DNA of 22,666 nt, taken from the NCBI GenBank assembly GCA_011372105.1, contig DRTT01000077.1:1-22666 (forward strand), in the 5' to 3' direction. Of the stretch, positions 15,071 through 21,444 are shown in pieces. The position numbers were made by a program, and so were the translations under genes. A model generated the notes under the pieces. It did not search any database. It was not told where the DNA came from and saw only the letters and a list, made by a program, of their open reading frames with translations. Position 1 is the first letter of the stretch. Every line of letters starts with the position of its first letter. This DNA comes from Candidatus Aerophobota bacterium (lineage in GTDB: Bacteria; Aerophobota; Aerophobia; Aerophobales; B3-G15).

Positions 15071-15937
15071 TTAATTAAGCTTATCAATCCCATATTTTTT
15101 GAGCCAGCTTTCAAATTCCTCTTTCTGATCGTCAAAAAACTCTTTATCGTAAGCTTCCTCAAGTTTTTTCACTTGCTCTGCAAGTTTGGGTTCTCTTGCT
15201 AAGGCTATATTCACATTTTTCTCAAATTCATCGCTCATTTTAGACAGGTCACTTAAATCTATCTCAAGATTCAAAAGTTTAACCAGCCTTTTCATTATAG
15301 CTTTAATCGCTTTGGGATTTTCTGTCTGGATATAAAGAGGAATCTCGGCAACAAGACTTACCATTTTTATTCCCTTTTCTTTTGAAATTTTGGTAAGAAA
15401 GGTCACAATACTTGCCGGACCCTCGTATTCTGTAAATCTCACATCATAACCTTTCAATCTTTCCTTTTGTTCTTTGTCAGAAACAGAGCAGGTGATTCTA
15501 ACCTCTCTTGTGTGAGGAATTGCTCCTGCGACGCTTCCTGCAAAGTAAATCTCCTCTAATCCAAATCTTTCTCCCAGAAAGAAAATACAATTTGCATATT
15601 CATTCCATCCTAAGTTTGGTTCTTTGCCAGAAAAAAGAATAATATTTTTTTCTTCACTGAAGAAAAACTCATTTTTGGGATATTCAAATACCTCTATAAG
15701 ACCTTCTTTTATCCTCGTGTGAGGCCTGAAACGGGCAACTTCCTGCATTGTCCCGGGTAGGTTAAATATGTAGAACTTTTCAGGTTTTATCTCGGCAAAT
15801 TTTTCGGCTTTAAGTTTATTCTTCAAATACTCAACGGTTCCAGTGGATACATTTCCTCCATCCATCCAGCCCGAAAAACCAATTACCATCCGGGAAAGTT
15901 TCACATCAGGTTCTTTATAAATAGCAACTTCTTTCAT
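15071..15937 (-). CDS. PAC2-family protein
   Basis: The protein matches the PAC2 (proteasome assembly chaperone 2-like) family found in archaea and many bacteria. In bacteria the role is uncertain, and a proteasome is usually not needed for its presence. The 288-aa product has the characteristic opening MVIGFSGWMDGGNVSTGTVEYL (from about residue 17), then RPHTRIKEGLIEVFEYPKNEFFF, FAGSVAGAIPHTREVRITCSV and YEGPASIVTFLTKISKEKGI. The C-terminal 70 residues are helical and charged. AAAGGAGGTGA just before the ATG is a very strong ribosome-binding site. It leads a two-gene transcript with nicotinamidase. No proteasome or AAA unfoldase gene is present in the window. Confidence 0.88.
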   Translation of the reverse strand: MKEVAIYKEPDVKLSRMVIGFSGWMDGGNVSTGTVEYLKNKLKAEKFAEIKPEKFYIFNLPGTMQEVARFRPHTRIKEGLIEVFEYPKNEFFFSEEKNIILFSGKEPNLGWNEYANCIFFLGERFGLEEIYFAGSVAGAIPHTREVRITCSVSDKEQKERLKGYDVRFTEYEGPASIVTFLTKISKEKGIKMVSLVAEIPLYIQTENPKAIKAIMKRLVKLLNLEIDLSDLSKMSDEFEKNVNIALAREPKLAEQVKKLEEAYDKEFFDDQKEEFESWLKKYGIDKLN

Positions 15938-15973
15938 TATTCACCTCCTTTCAGAAAAATCTCTCACAGTCAC

Positions 15974-16001
15974 ATTTTATAAAATTATTCTCCTGTAGCA
16001 A
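15974..16001 (-). promoter_or_regulatory. Promoter of the PAC2-nicotinamidase transcript
   Basis: Minus strand: TTGCTA (15996-16001), 16 bases, TAAAAT (15974-15979). The -35 box is only a moderate match. The start codon is at 15937. Confidence 0.5.
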
Positions 16002-16002
16002 G

Positions 16003-17217
16003 CTATCTTTTATTTTCCTTTCTTAAATCAAAATCAACCTCACGCCCATCATTTGCATCTTTTAAATAAACTTGTAAAAAGAGAGCAGAGAAAAAAGCAA
16101 AAAATGATAAGAGGAAAAACACATATCTTATACCTAAAAAATCACTTACCACTCCCGCTATAATTCTGGAAAAAGCTCCAAATCCAGATCCAGATAAAAT
16201 CTGAATACCGTAGGCAAGTCCAAGGTCAACAAGGGCAACCTGACTTGTAAAAACAAAAAGAGCTGGCAAAATCATAAACAAGGAAATACCTGCCAGAATT
16301 AAAGCAGGAATTAGAAAAAGACCCTTTAAAAAAGAAGCCAAAACAAGAAAAAGAAAAGTGAAAAAGAAACCTAACACTATAACTTTCCTTGCTCCAAGTA
16401 TGTCAGAATACCTCCCTCCAACTATCTTTCCTACAACACCACCTGCAAGGAACATGGTCAACATTCCTCCTGCAACAACAGGCGATAACTTGTGAACATC
16501 GGTAAGAAAAAGAGGAAGAAAGGAGACACTTCCGCCTGAAATAAAACCAAAAAACCCTTGAGCTAAGTAAATTATTTTAAGAGAGGAGCCAGCAGTAGAT
16601 TTTTCCCCTGTATGAGAAAAAGAGGAAGTTTTATTTACTTTACCATCTTTTGCCGGTATTTCCTCCTTCAACAAGGATAACCTGTAAGTATAAAAAATAA
16701 AAGCCACTGCAAAGGAAGGAACTGCCCACAAAGTATAAACATACCTCCATCCAAAATAAGAACCAACTAATCCTGCTACAAGAGGGGCAATAAGAACCCC
16801 TAAGCTTCCACCTGTCTCAAATGCACCGATTGTTTTTCCTCTTTCGCTGGAAAATACCCTTGAAATATAGGTATAAGCAGGGGGATGAAAAAATCCCACA
16901 GAAAGGGAAAGAAAAATCAAAATTAATACAACACCAGAAAACGTCGACATGAACGCTATGCTAACTGACAAAAATCCAAGGGATGCGAATATAAAAAGAA
17001 GCAGTTTATTTTTGTTAACTCTATCGGCAATTATTCCTGCAGGAATACTGGAAAAAGCCCAGCAAAGACTCAAGATAAAGGTTAAAATTCCAACATAGGT
17101 GTAGGAGAGTCTGAATTCTTCTCTAATAAAGGGAAGAAGTGGAGAAAGACTTGCAGGGACTATATGAACCAGAGCATGAGAAAAGGTGATTAAAAAAAAT
17201 ACTGCCTTTTTTCTCAA
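16003..17217 (-). CDS. Major facilitator superfamily transporter, TTG start
   Basis: A 404-aa inner-membrane protein with about twelve hydrophobic helices and a charged central loop at residues 180-215 (KEEIPAKDGKVNKTS), the usual 6+6 MFS layout. The loop after helix 2 reads GIIADRVNKNK, the typical G-x-x-x-D-R-x-x-R/K motif, repeated in the second half as GGRYSDILGARK. The start SHALVHIVPASLSPLLPFIREEF recalls fosmidomycin-resistance-like and related drug or small-solute exporters, but the substrate cannot be read. The TTG at 17217 is preferred because GGAAG lies five bases upstream and no in-frame ATG is near. No clear promoter was found in the 119 bases upstream. Confidence 0.88.
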   Translation of the reverse strand: MRKKAVFFLITFSHALVHIVPASLSPLLPFIREEFRLSYTYVGILTFILSLCWAFSSIPAGIIADRVNKNKLLLFIFASLGFLSVSIAFMSTFSGVVLILIFLSLSVGFFHPPAYTYISRVFSSERGKTIGAFETGGSLGVLIAPLVAGLVGSYFGWRYVYTLWAVPSFAVAFIFYTYRLSLLKEEIPAKDGKVNKTSSFSHTGEKSTAGSSLKIIYLAQGFFGFISGGSVSFLPLFLTDVHKLSPVVAGGMLTMFLAGGVVGKIVGGRYSDILGARKVIVLGFFFTFLFLVLASFLKGLFLIPALILAGISLFMILPALFVFTSQVALVDLGLAYGIQILSGSGFGAFSRIIAGVVSDFLGIRYVFFLLSFFAFFSALFLQVYLKDANDGREVDFDLRKENKR

Positions 17218-17336
17218 TTTATCTTCCGTGTTTTATAGTCGAAGGATTATTAGGCAAAAATAATAGTCAAAATCGACCAAATTGCAAATTTATTTATGGA
17301 AATGGTTCCGATCCAAACCAAGGTGGCAAATAAGCT

Positions 17337-18371
17337 TCATATTTTTCTATAAAAATTGGGATAGGTTACATCGTCTTCGGGATCTATAGCTTCTATTTTT
17401 ACTTTTTCATTTATATCAGGTGAGGGCCTTTTTAAAACTTCAATTCTAAATAAAGACGACCTGTACCAATCAACTCCAGGGTTTTTCTTTACCGGAAACT
17501 CAAACTTAGCAACAAATGTTTCATAGCTCACAGAATCATAAGTGGTGGGATAGAAAGAAAAGTCTCTTATTATATCAGTTATCATACAACCTTTCTCTGT
17601 TACCATTTTCTCTATTGAAAGCCATTTTTCAGGTGAGGCTTCAAGAGTGGTCAACCCAAAATAACCAACGCCATTATCTTTGAGGCTCACAATTCCGCGC
17701 AGAACAAATGCCTTTAAGCCACTCAATGTCTCAAGCGGTTCAGAAGAAAACACATCAAATTTTCCGACAAACTCTTCAGGCAAAGGATCGCTCACATCAT
17801 ACTTATGGAATTCAATATTAAAACCGTATTGCCTGTTAACTTCTTTTAAAAACTCGCTAATTCTTCCATCTATATCCAGAACCACTATTCTTGAGGGAAA
17901 GCCGGACAAAGAAAGAGCTATACTGAGCAGATCGTCATCTCCTATTAAAATAAAATCTTTCCTGCACAAGTCGCCATAATAATGCATCAAAGCAACTCTT
18001 GCAACCGTATCATATTCACGCATATAGCCCTGGAAATAATCCAGGGTAGGCAAAGGTCTTCTTTTAACTATTTCTCTGAATTTTTCCAGTATCTCATTAA
18101 ATCTTTCACCAAAAACCACCCTCTTCCCACAGCACTTCTCACATAACCTGCTTTCAAACTCAAGATACTCTGAGTCAACTTTCTTTTTTCCTTTCTCTGT
18201 CAAAAATAAACTTTCTCCATCCGAGTCAATAATACCTTCTTTATAAAGCCTGTTAACCACCTCTATAAAATCCTTCAAAGGAAAGTGGTCTAAAGCCAGA
18301 AGTTCCCAGATACTCTTTCTCGACTTAGCCAGATTGTGCACAATTTGGGTTTCTAACTTTTTTGTATTCAT
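17337..18371 (-). CDS. bpsA: Branched-chain polyamine synthase (BpsA family)
   Basis: BpsA transfers aminopropyl groups from decarboxylated SAM to spermidine's internal nitrogen, making N4-branched polyamines known from thermophiles. The 344-aa protein is close to the archaeal enzyme in length. It has an N-terminal winged-helix-like segment (1-65), a CEKC cluster at 77-80, and VALMHYYGDL then ILIGDDDLLSIALSLSG. The last carries the GDDD motif (144-147) implicated in catalysis. IVVLDIDGRI (162-171) forms the SAM-binding strand. KFDVFSSEPLETLSGLKAF (204-222) matches the family's FFTDPPET region but has SEPLET, so this catalytic-side segment diverges. GGGAGA precedes the ATG. The gene overlaps speD by 47 bases, which strongly supports a polyamine role. 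Confidence 0.88.
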   Translation of the reverse strand: MNTKKLETQIVHNLAKSRKSIWELLALDHFPLKDFIEVVNRLYKEGIIDSDGESLFLTEKGKKKVDSEYLEFESRLCEKCCGKRVVFGERFNEILEKFREIVKRRPLPTLDYFQGYMREYDTVARVALMHYYGDLCRKDFILIGDDDLLSIALSLSGFPSRIVVLDIDGRISEFLKEVNRQYGFNIEFHKYDVSDPLPEEFVGKFDVFSSEPLETLSGLKAFVLRGIVSLKDNGVGYFGLTTLEASPEKWLSIEKMVTEKGCMITDIIRDFSFYPTTYDSVSYETFVAKFEFPVKKNPGVDWYRSSLFRIEVLKRPSPDINEKVKIEAIDPEDDVTYPNFYRKI

Positions 18372-18708
18372 AAATCTCCCTCTTTATCATCTGTTTTCTA
18401 ACTTCTTCTGGTTTAAATGCTTTTATTATAAACTCAAATGCCTTCAATGCTGAAAGGCTATCCCCACAGGTGAATATATCAAGAGCCGCATACCTGTATT
18501 CTGGCCATGTATGAATGCTAAGATGGGACTCTCTTAAAAGATAAACAGCAGATACCCCCTGAGGACTAAATTGATAAAAAAGAGGAGAGGCAATAATGTG
18601 AAGACCAGACTCAGAAACAGCTCTATCCAAAATCTCTCTAACCTCCTTAACCTTTGCTATTTTTTCTGGTTCCACACCAAGAAGCTCTGATACAATGCAA
18701 ATGCCCAT
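18325..18708 (-). CDS. speD: S-adenosylmethionine decarboxylase proenzyme
   Basis: SpeD self-cleaves to form a pyruvoyl group and decarboxylates SAM, supplying aminopropyl groups for polyamines. With the ATG at 18708 (AGGTG six bases upstream; a GTG at 18717 is the alternative) it is 127 aa, the short bacterial/archaeal class. The processing site is LRESHLSIHTWPE with S61 becoming pyruvoyl, H66 assisting cleavage and C81 (FTCG) the catalytic acid. All three are present. The C-terminus continues 47 bases into bpsA, so the two are translationally coupled. This pairing gives substrate and user side by side. A palindrome overlaps the -35 box of a weak promoter candidate far upstream. Confidence 0.95.
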   Translation of the reverse strand: MGICIVSELLGVEPEKIAKVKEVREILDRAVSESGLHIIASPLFYQFSPQGVSAVYLLRESHLSIHTWPEYRYAALDIFTCGDSLSALKAFEFIIKAFKPEEVRKQMIKREIYEYKKVRNPNCAQSG

Positions 18709-18859
18709 TTTGGACACCTACCCTGATACAGAAGTTATTTTCTCGCCTTTTTCTTTCCCTGAAAAAATAATCACCTGCTCAAAACAAACTAATACTAATT
18801 TCAAAAATTAATAGAAGGAAGGAAAAACAAGATAAAGCAATAATCAGTTTTTTGATAAT

Positions 18860-18887
18860 ATAATAATTAAAATAAACTCTTGTGCAA
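18860..18887 (-). promoter_or_regulatory. Weak candidate speD promoter overlapping a palindrome
   Basis: Minus strand: TTGCAC (18882-18887), 16 bases, TATTAT (18860-18865). The -35 match is poor (3 of 6) and the leader would be about 140 bases. The interest is that the -35 box lies inside the palindrome at 18875-18892. Confidence 0.3.
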
Positions 18888-18892
18888 GAGTT
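18875..18892. repeat. Perfect palindrome, candidate operator between speD and rpmH
   Basis: AACTCTTGTGCAAGAGTT: two perfect 8-base arms around TG. It lies in the divergent gap between speD (-) and rpmH (+). It is not followed by a T-run on either strand, so a protein-binding site is more likely than a terminator. I do not recognise the consensus. Confidence 0.45.
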
Positions 18893-18996
18893 AGTCTGAT
18901 ATCTGCTCTGTCGAATAACATAACCAAGAACTCCCTTATTCTGGATGATAGCTTAACAAATCCCTAAATATTGCTACTACCCTTTCAGAGGTATCT

Positions 18997-19025
18997 TTTA
19001 CATCTCAACTTGTCTTTCTTATAAA
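18997..19025 (+). promoter_or_regulatory. Candidate rpmH promoter
   Basis: TTTACA (18997-19002), 17 bases, TATAAA (19020-19025). An alternative is TTGTCT (19010-19015), 16 bases, TATTAA (19032-19037). Both are moderate matches. The start codon is at 19086. Confidence 0.4.
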
Positions 19026-19085
19026 ATTCTATATTAATTAATAATCAATTTTTTTAACCCTGAATGAAAGGTTTGGGAGGAAAAG

Positions 19086-19205
19086 ATGGAAGGTTCTATT
19101 CAGAAGAAAAAAAGGCATGGTTTCCTTAAAAGAATGCAAACAAGAAGTGGGAAAAAGATAATCAAGAGAAGAAGGTCAAAGGGGAGAAAAAGATTAGCTG
19201 CATAA
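19086..19205 (+). CDS. rpmH: Ribosomal protein L34 (bL34), short form
   Basis: bL34 is a tiny basic protein of the large ribosomal subunit. The 39-aa product reads [20 protein letters not shown] (from residue 7), then [12 protein letters not shown] at the end. This matches the L34 core HGFxxRMxTxxGRxVLxxRRxKGRKRLxA. GGGAGG lies six bases before the ATG, and an in-frame stop lies just upstream, so the start is firm. The N-terminus MEGSIQ replaces the usual MKRTYQPSxxKR and is about five residues shorter. The normal neighbours rnpA, yidC and dnaA are missing; the gene sits alone between speD and a phosphate transporter. It is too short for many gene finders. Confidence 0.92.
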   Translation: MEGSIQKKKRHGFLKRMQTRSGKKIIKRRRSKGRKRLAA

Positions 19206-19245
19206 AAGGATATCCTCCCTATCTTATTTTTCTTTATATAATATC

Positions 19246-20853
19246 ATGAATCATTTATCAACAGCCTTTACTGTTGCAGGTGGCCTGGCACTATTTCTTT
19301 ATGGATTATCCCTGTTAAGCAGGGGATTGCAAAAAGCAGCAGGAGACAGGCTAAGGTTTATACTGGAAAAGCTGACAGATAAACCTGTAAAAGGAGTTAT
19401 TGTTGGGCTCATTGTTACAGCCACAATTCAGAGCTCATCCATTACCACCGTTACACTCATCGGATTGATAAATTCTGGTCTAATGAGCCTGGAACAGGCC
19501 GTTGGTGTTGTTCTGGGTGCTGAAATTGGCACAACAGTTACCGCCCAAATAGTCTCTTTTAAAATAGGGAAAATGTTTTTCCCTTTGATAGCTATTGGAT
19601 TTTTTCTTTTTTTTCTCGGAAAGAAAGACAAACACAAGTTTACCGGCCAGATTATATTAGGCTTTGGCATCCTTTTTCTGGGAATGAATACAATGTCCTC
19701 GGCTCTGAAACCTTTGAAAGACAACAGATTTTTTGTTGAAGCTCTTGCAAATTTTGGCAAAATTCCTCTTTTAGGAATAATTGCAGGTGCTGTTTTTACA
19801 GGCATAATTCAAAGCTCCTCTGCTACAACCGGACTTATCATAGCAATGGGGAAAGAAAAAATTATAAGTTTGAATGCTGCAATTCCTATAATTCTTGGAG
19901 CTAATATCGGCACCTGCGTCACAGCACTTATTGCTTCTATAGGCTCTTCCCTCTCTTCAAAAAGAACAGCCATGTCACATCTTTTATTTAACCTGATAGG
20001 TGTGACTTTATTTTTCCCCTTCCTTGGATATTTTGCTCAAATTGTTTCCCTTACATCTCCAGAAATTCCAAGGCAAATTGCAAACGCTCACACCATGTTT
20101 AACACAACTATGACCCTTATCATGCTCCCTTGTGTAAGACTTTTAATTGCTCTTGTGAAGAAAATAGTCCCCGGTGAGGAGCCTAAAGTGGACAGGGGAG
20201 TTTTATTCTTGGAGGAAAAGCTTTTACATACTCCCCCAATAGCAATAGGTCAGGCAAAAAAAGAAACTATGCGAATGGCGAACATCGTGAAGAGCATGCT
20301 GGAAAACAGCGAAAAAGCTCTTTTAACAATGGAAAGAAAATTTGTTCTTCCTGTGTTAAAAAATGAGGAAACAGTTGATGAGCTGGATAATGCTATAGAA
20401 AGTTACCTTACAAAGATATCCAACCTCTCTTTATCCCAGAGTCAGTCAAGAGAAATAGCAATTTTAATTCATTCCATTTCGGATATAGAAAGAGTGGCAG
20501 ATCATGCTCATAATATAGCCGAACTTGCAGAATATATGAAAAGAGAAAAAATAGTTTTTTCCAAAAATGCTCTGGAAGAGTTGAAAGGTATGTTTGATGC
20601 TGCAAGAGAAAGCTACATCAAAGCTATAGATGTTCTTTCTACAAAAGACGAAAACTTAGCAAGAAAAGTGCTTGACCTTGAAGTGACAGTAGATCATATG
20701 CAAAGAGAGCTTGAAAAAAACCATTTTGAGAGACTAAAAAAGGGTATCTGCAGCCCAGAGGCAGGTCCTATTTACCTTGATATAATAAGAAATCTCGAAA
20801 GAATATCCGACCATGCCCACAACATAGCCTACGTGACCATAATCGGCTTTTAA
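19246..20853 (+). CDS. NptA/PhoU-type Na/phosphate cotransporter
   Basis: Sodium-dependent phosphate transporter of the Na/Pi-cotransporter II type with a cytoplasmic PhoU-like tail. The 535-aa protein has two inverted membrane repeats. Each carries a QSSS loop (62-65 and 189-192) and a G-A-x-I-G-T-x-V-T-A motif (91-100 and 218-227). Membrane segments end near residue 305. Residues about 335-535 are helical with two PhoU-like repeats (SDIERVADHAHNIAELAEYM, and later ERISDHAHNIAYVTI), the acidic metal-binding type. The ATG at 19246 fits the family start but has no Shine-Dalgarno sequence. A TATAAT at 19237-19242 lies just before it but lacks a -35 box. It follows rpmH by 40 bases. In bacteria some members export phosphate. 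Confidence 0.93.
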   Translation: MNHLSTAFTVAGGLALFLYGLSLLSRGLQKAAGDRLRFILEKLTDKPVKGVIVGLIVTATIQSSSITTVTLIGLINSGLMSLEQAVGVVLGAEIGTTVTAQIVSFKIGKMFFPLIAIGFFLFFLGKKDKHKFTGQIILGFGILFLGMNTMSSALKPLKDNRFFVEALANFGKIPLLGIIAGAVFTGIIQSSSATTGLIIAMGKEKIISLNAAIPIILGANIGTCVTALIASIGSSLSSKRTAMSHLLFNLIGVTLFFPFLGYFAQIVSLTSPEIPRQIANAHTMFNTTMTLIMLPCVRLLIALVKKIVPGEEPKVDRGVLFLEEKLLHTPPIAIGQAKKETMRMANIVKSMLENSEKALLTMERKFVLPVLKNEETVDELDNAIESYLTKISNLSLSQSQSREIAILIHSISDIERVADHAHNIAELAEYMKREKIVFSKNALEELKGMFDAARESYIKAIDVLSTKDENLARKVLDLEVTVDHMQRELEKNHFERLKKGICSPEAGPIYLDIIRNLERISDHAHNIAYVTIIGF

Positions 20854-21116
20854 ACTGGGGTCAAAACTGTACGGATGTATAATAAAAATTATGGTAAGAA
20901 AATGTTTGGTGAGAAGATATATCCTGCTCCATAAAGGAATTTGATGAATCCAGTGAGTCTCAAAATTATAGGTGGAAAAATAACAGACTTTATGCTAAGA
21001 TGGGTACTCACCAAAGAAAGATAGATGAGGTTGTAATTGACCTAACCAAGGTTATAAAAATACCATAAAAAAGCCCTTCCCACGAAATTTTCATCACAGG
21101 TTTTAACTTAGACCCG
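20854..21116. other. Gap with an orphan open frame, no recognised gene
   Basis: There is no gene here I can defend. One frame is open from 20913 to a TAA at 21066-21068 (51 codons, containing YRWKNNRLYAKMGTHQRKID and DLTKVIK). It has no plausible start or ribosome-binding site. It could be a decayed gene end or chance. A second short frame from an ATG at 20891 is only 17 codons. Confidence 0.35.
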
Positions 21117-21144
21117 TTGACTTTTGTGTAAAAATGGATATAGT
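21117..21144 (+). promoter_or_regulatory. tRNA-Val / tRNA-Asp promoter
   Basis: TTGACT (21117-21122), 16 bases, TATAGT (21139-21144). The first tRNA begins at 21161, leaving a 5' leader of about 10 bases. The second tRNA starts four bases after the first one ends, so both should share the transcript. Confidence 0.75.
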
Positions 21145-21160
21145 GTTAAAATAGTAAGAG

Positions 21161-21236
21161 GGGCGGATAGCTCAGCTGGGAGAGCGCTGCCTTCACGCGG
21201 CAGAGGTCACAGGTTCGAGCCCTGTTCCGCCCACCA
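21161..21236 (+). tRNA. tRNA-Val (anticodon CAC)
   Basis: A full cloverleaf can be drawn. The acceptor stem GGGCGGA pairs with TCCGCCC (21226-21232). The D arm contains AGCTCAGCTGGGAGAGC. The anticodon stem CTGCC/GGCAG encloses the loop TTCACGC with anticodon CAC, which reads GUG. The T arm contains GGTTCGAGCC. The CCA end is encoded (21234-21236). Confidence 0.96.
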
Positions 21237-21240
21237 GAGT

Positions 21241-21317
21241 GGGGCCGTAGTTCAGTTGGCCAGAATGCCAGACTGTCGATCTGGAGGTCGCGGGTTCGAG
21301 TCCCGTCGGCCCCGCCA
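21241..21317 (+). tRNA. tRNA-Asp (anticodon GTC)
   Basis: The acceptor stem GGGGCCG pairs with CGGCCCC (21307-21313), with discriminator G314, the identity base for aspartate. The anticodon stem CCAGA/TCTGG encloses the loop CTGTCGA with anticodon GTC. The T arm is CGGGTTCGAGTCCCG. CCA is encoded at 21315-21317. Confidence 0.97.
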
Positions 21318-21366
21318 GAAGAAAATCCACAAGTTACCACAACTCCTATCACACACCTCCCTTTTG

Positions 21367-21394
21367 TTGACAGCAAAGAAAAAATCTATAAAAT
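21367..21394 (+). promoter_or_regulatory. Promoter of the transaldolase-like gene
   Basis: TTGACA (21367-21372), 16 bases, TAAAAT (21389-21394). A leader of about 45 bases runs to the ATG at 21445, with AAAGGAGG shortly before it. Confidence 0.75.
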
Positions 21395-21444
21395 TACCCT
21401 AAAATAAAGTTATAGTTATTATTTAATATGCAAAGGAGGCAGTA

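Larger units (their letters stand above)
18709..19085. other. Divergent intergenic region speD / rpmH
   Basis: This 377-base AT-rich gap holds no gene I can support. It contains the palindrome at 18875-18892, a weak speD promoter candidate and an rpmH promoter candidate. No DnaA box (TTATCCACA-like) is visible, so I do not call an origin despite the adjacent rpmH. Confidence 0.5.

Noticed and set aside
17240..17336. Inverted repeat TGGTT/AACCA near 17305 as a terminator for bpsA
   Set aside because: The stem is only five base pairs and no T-run follows on the relevant strand.
18721..19085. Possible replication origin beside rpmH
   Set aside because: The region is AT-rich, but no DnaA boxes, dnaA gene or iteron repeats are visible.
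21124..21402. Open frames on both strands across the two tRNA genes
   Set aside because: Translations such as GAVVQLARMPDCRSGGRGFESRRP and GTRTRDLQ are well-known artefacts of reading tRNA genes as protein.
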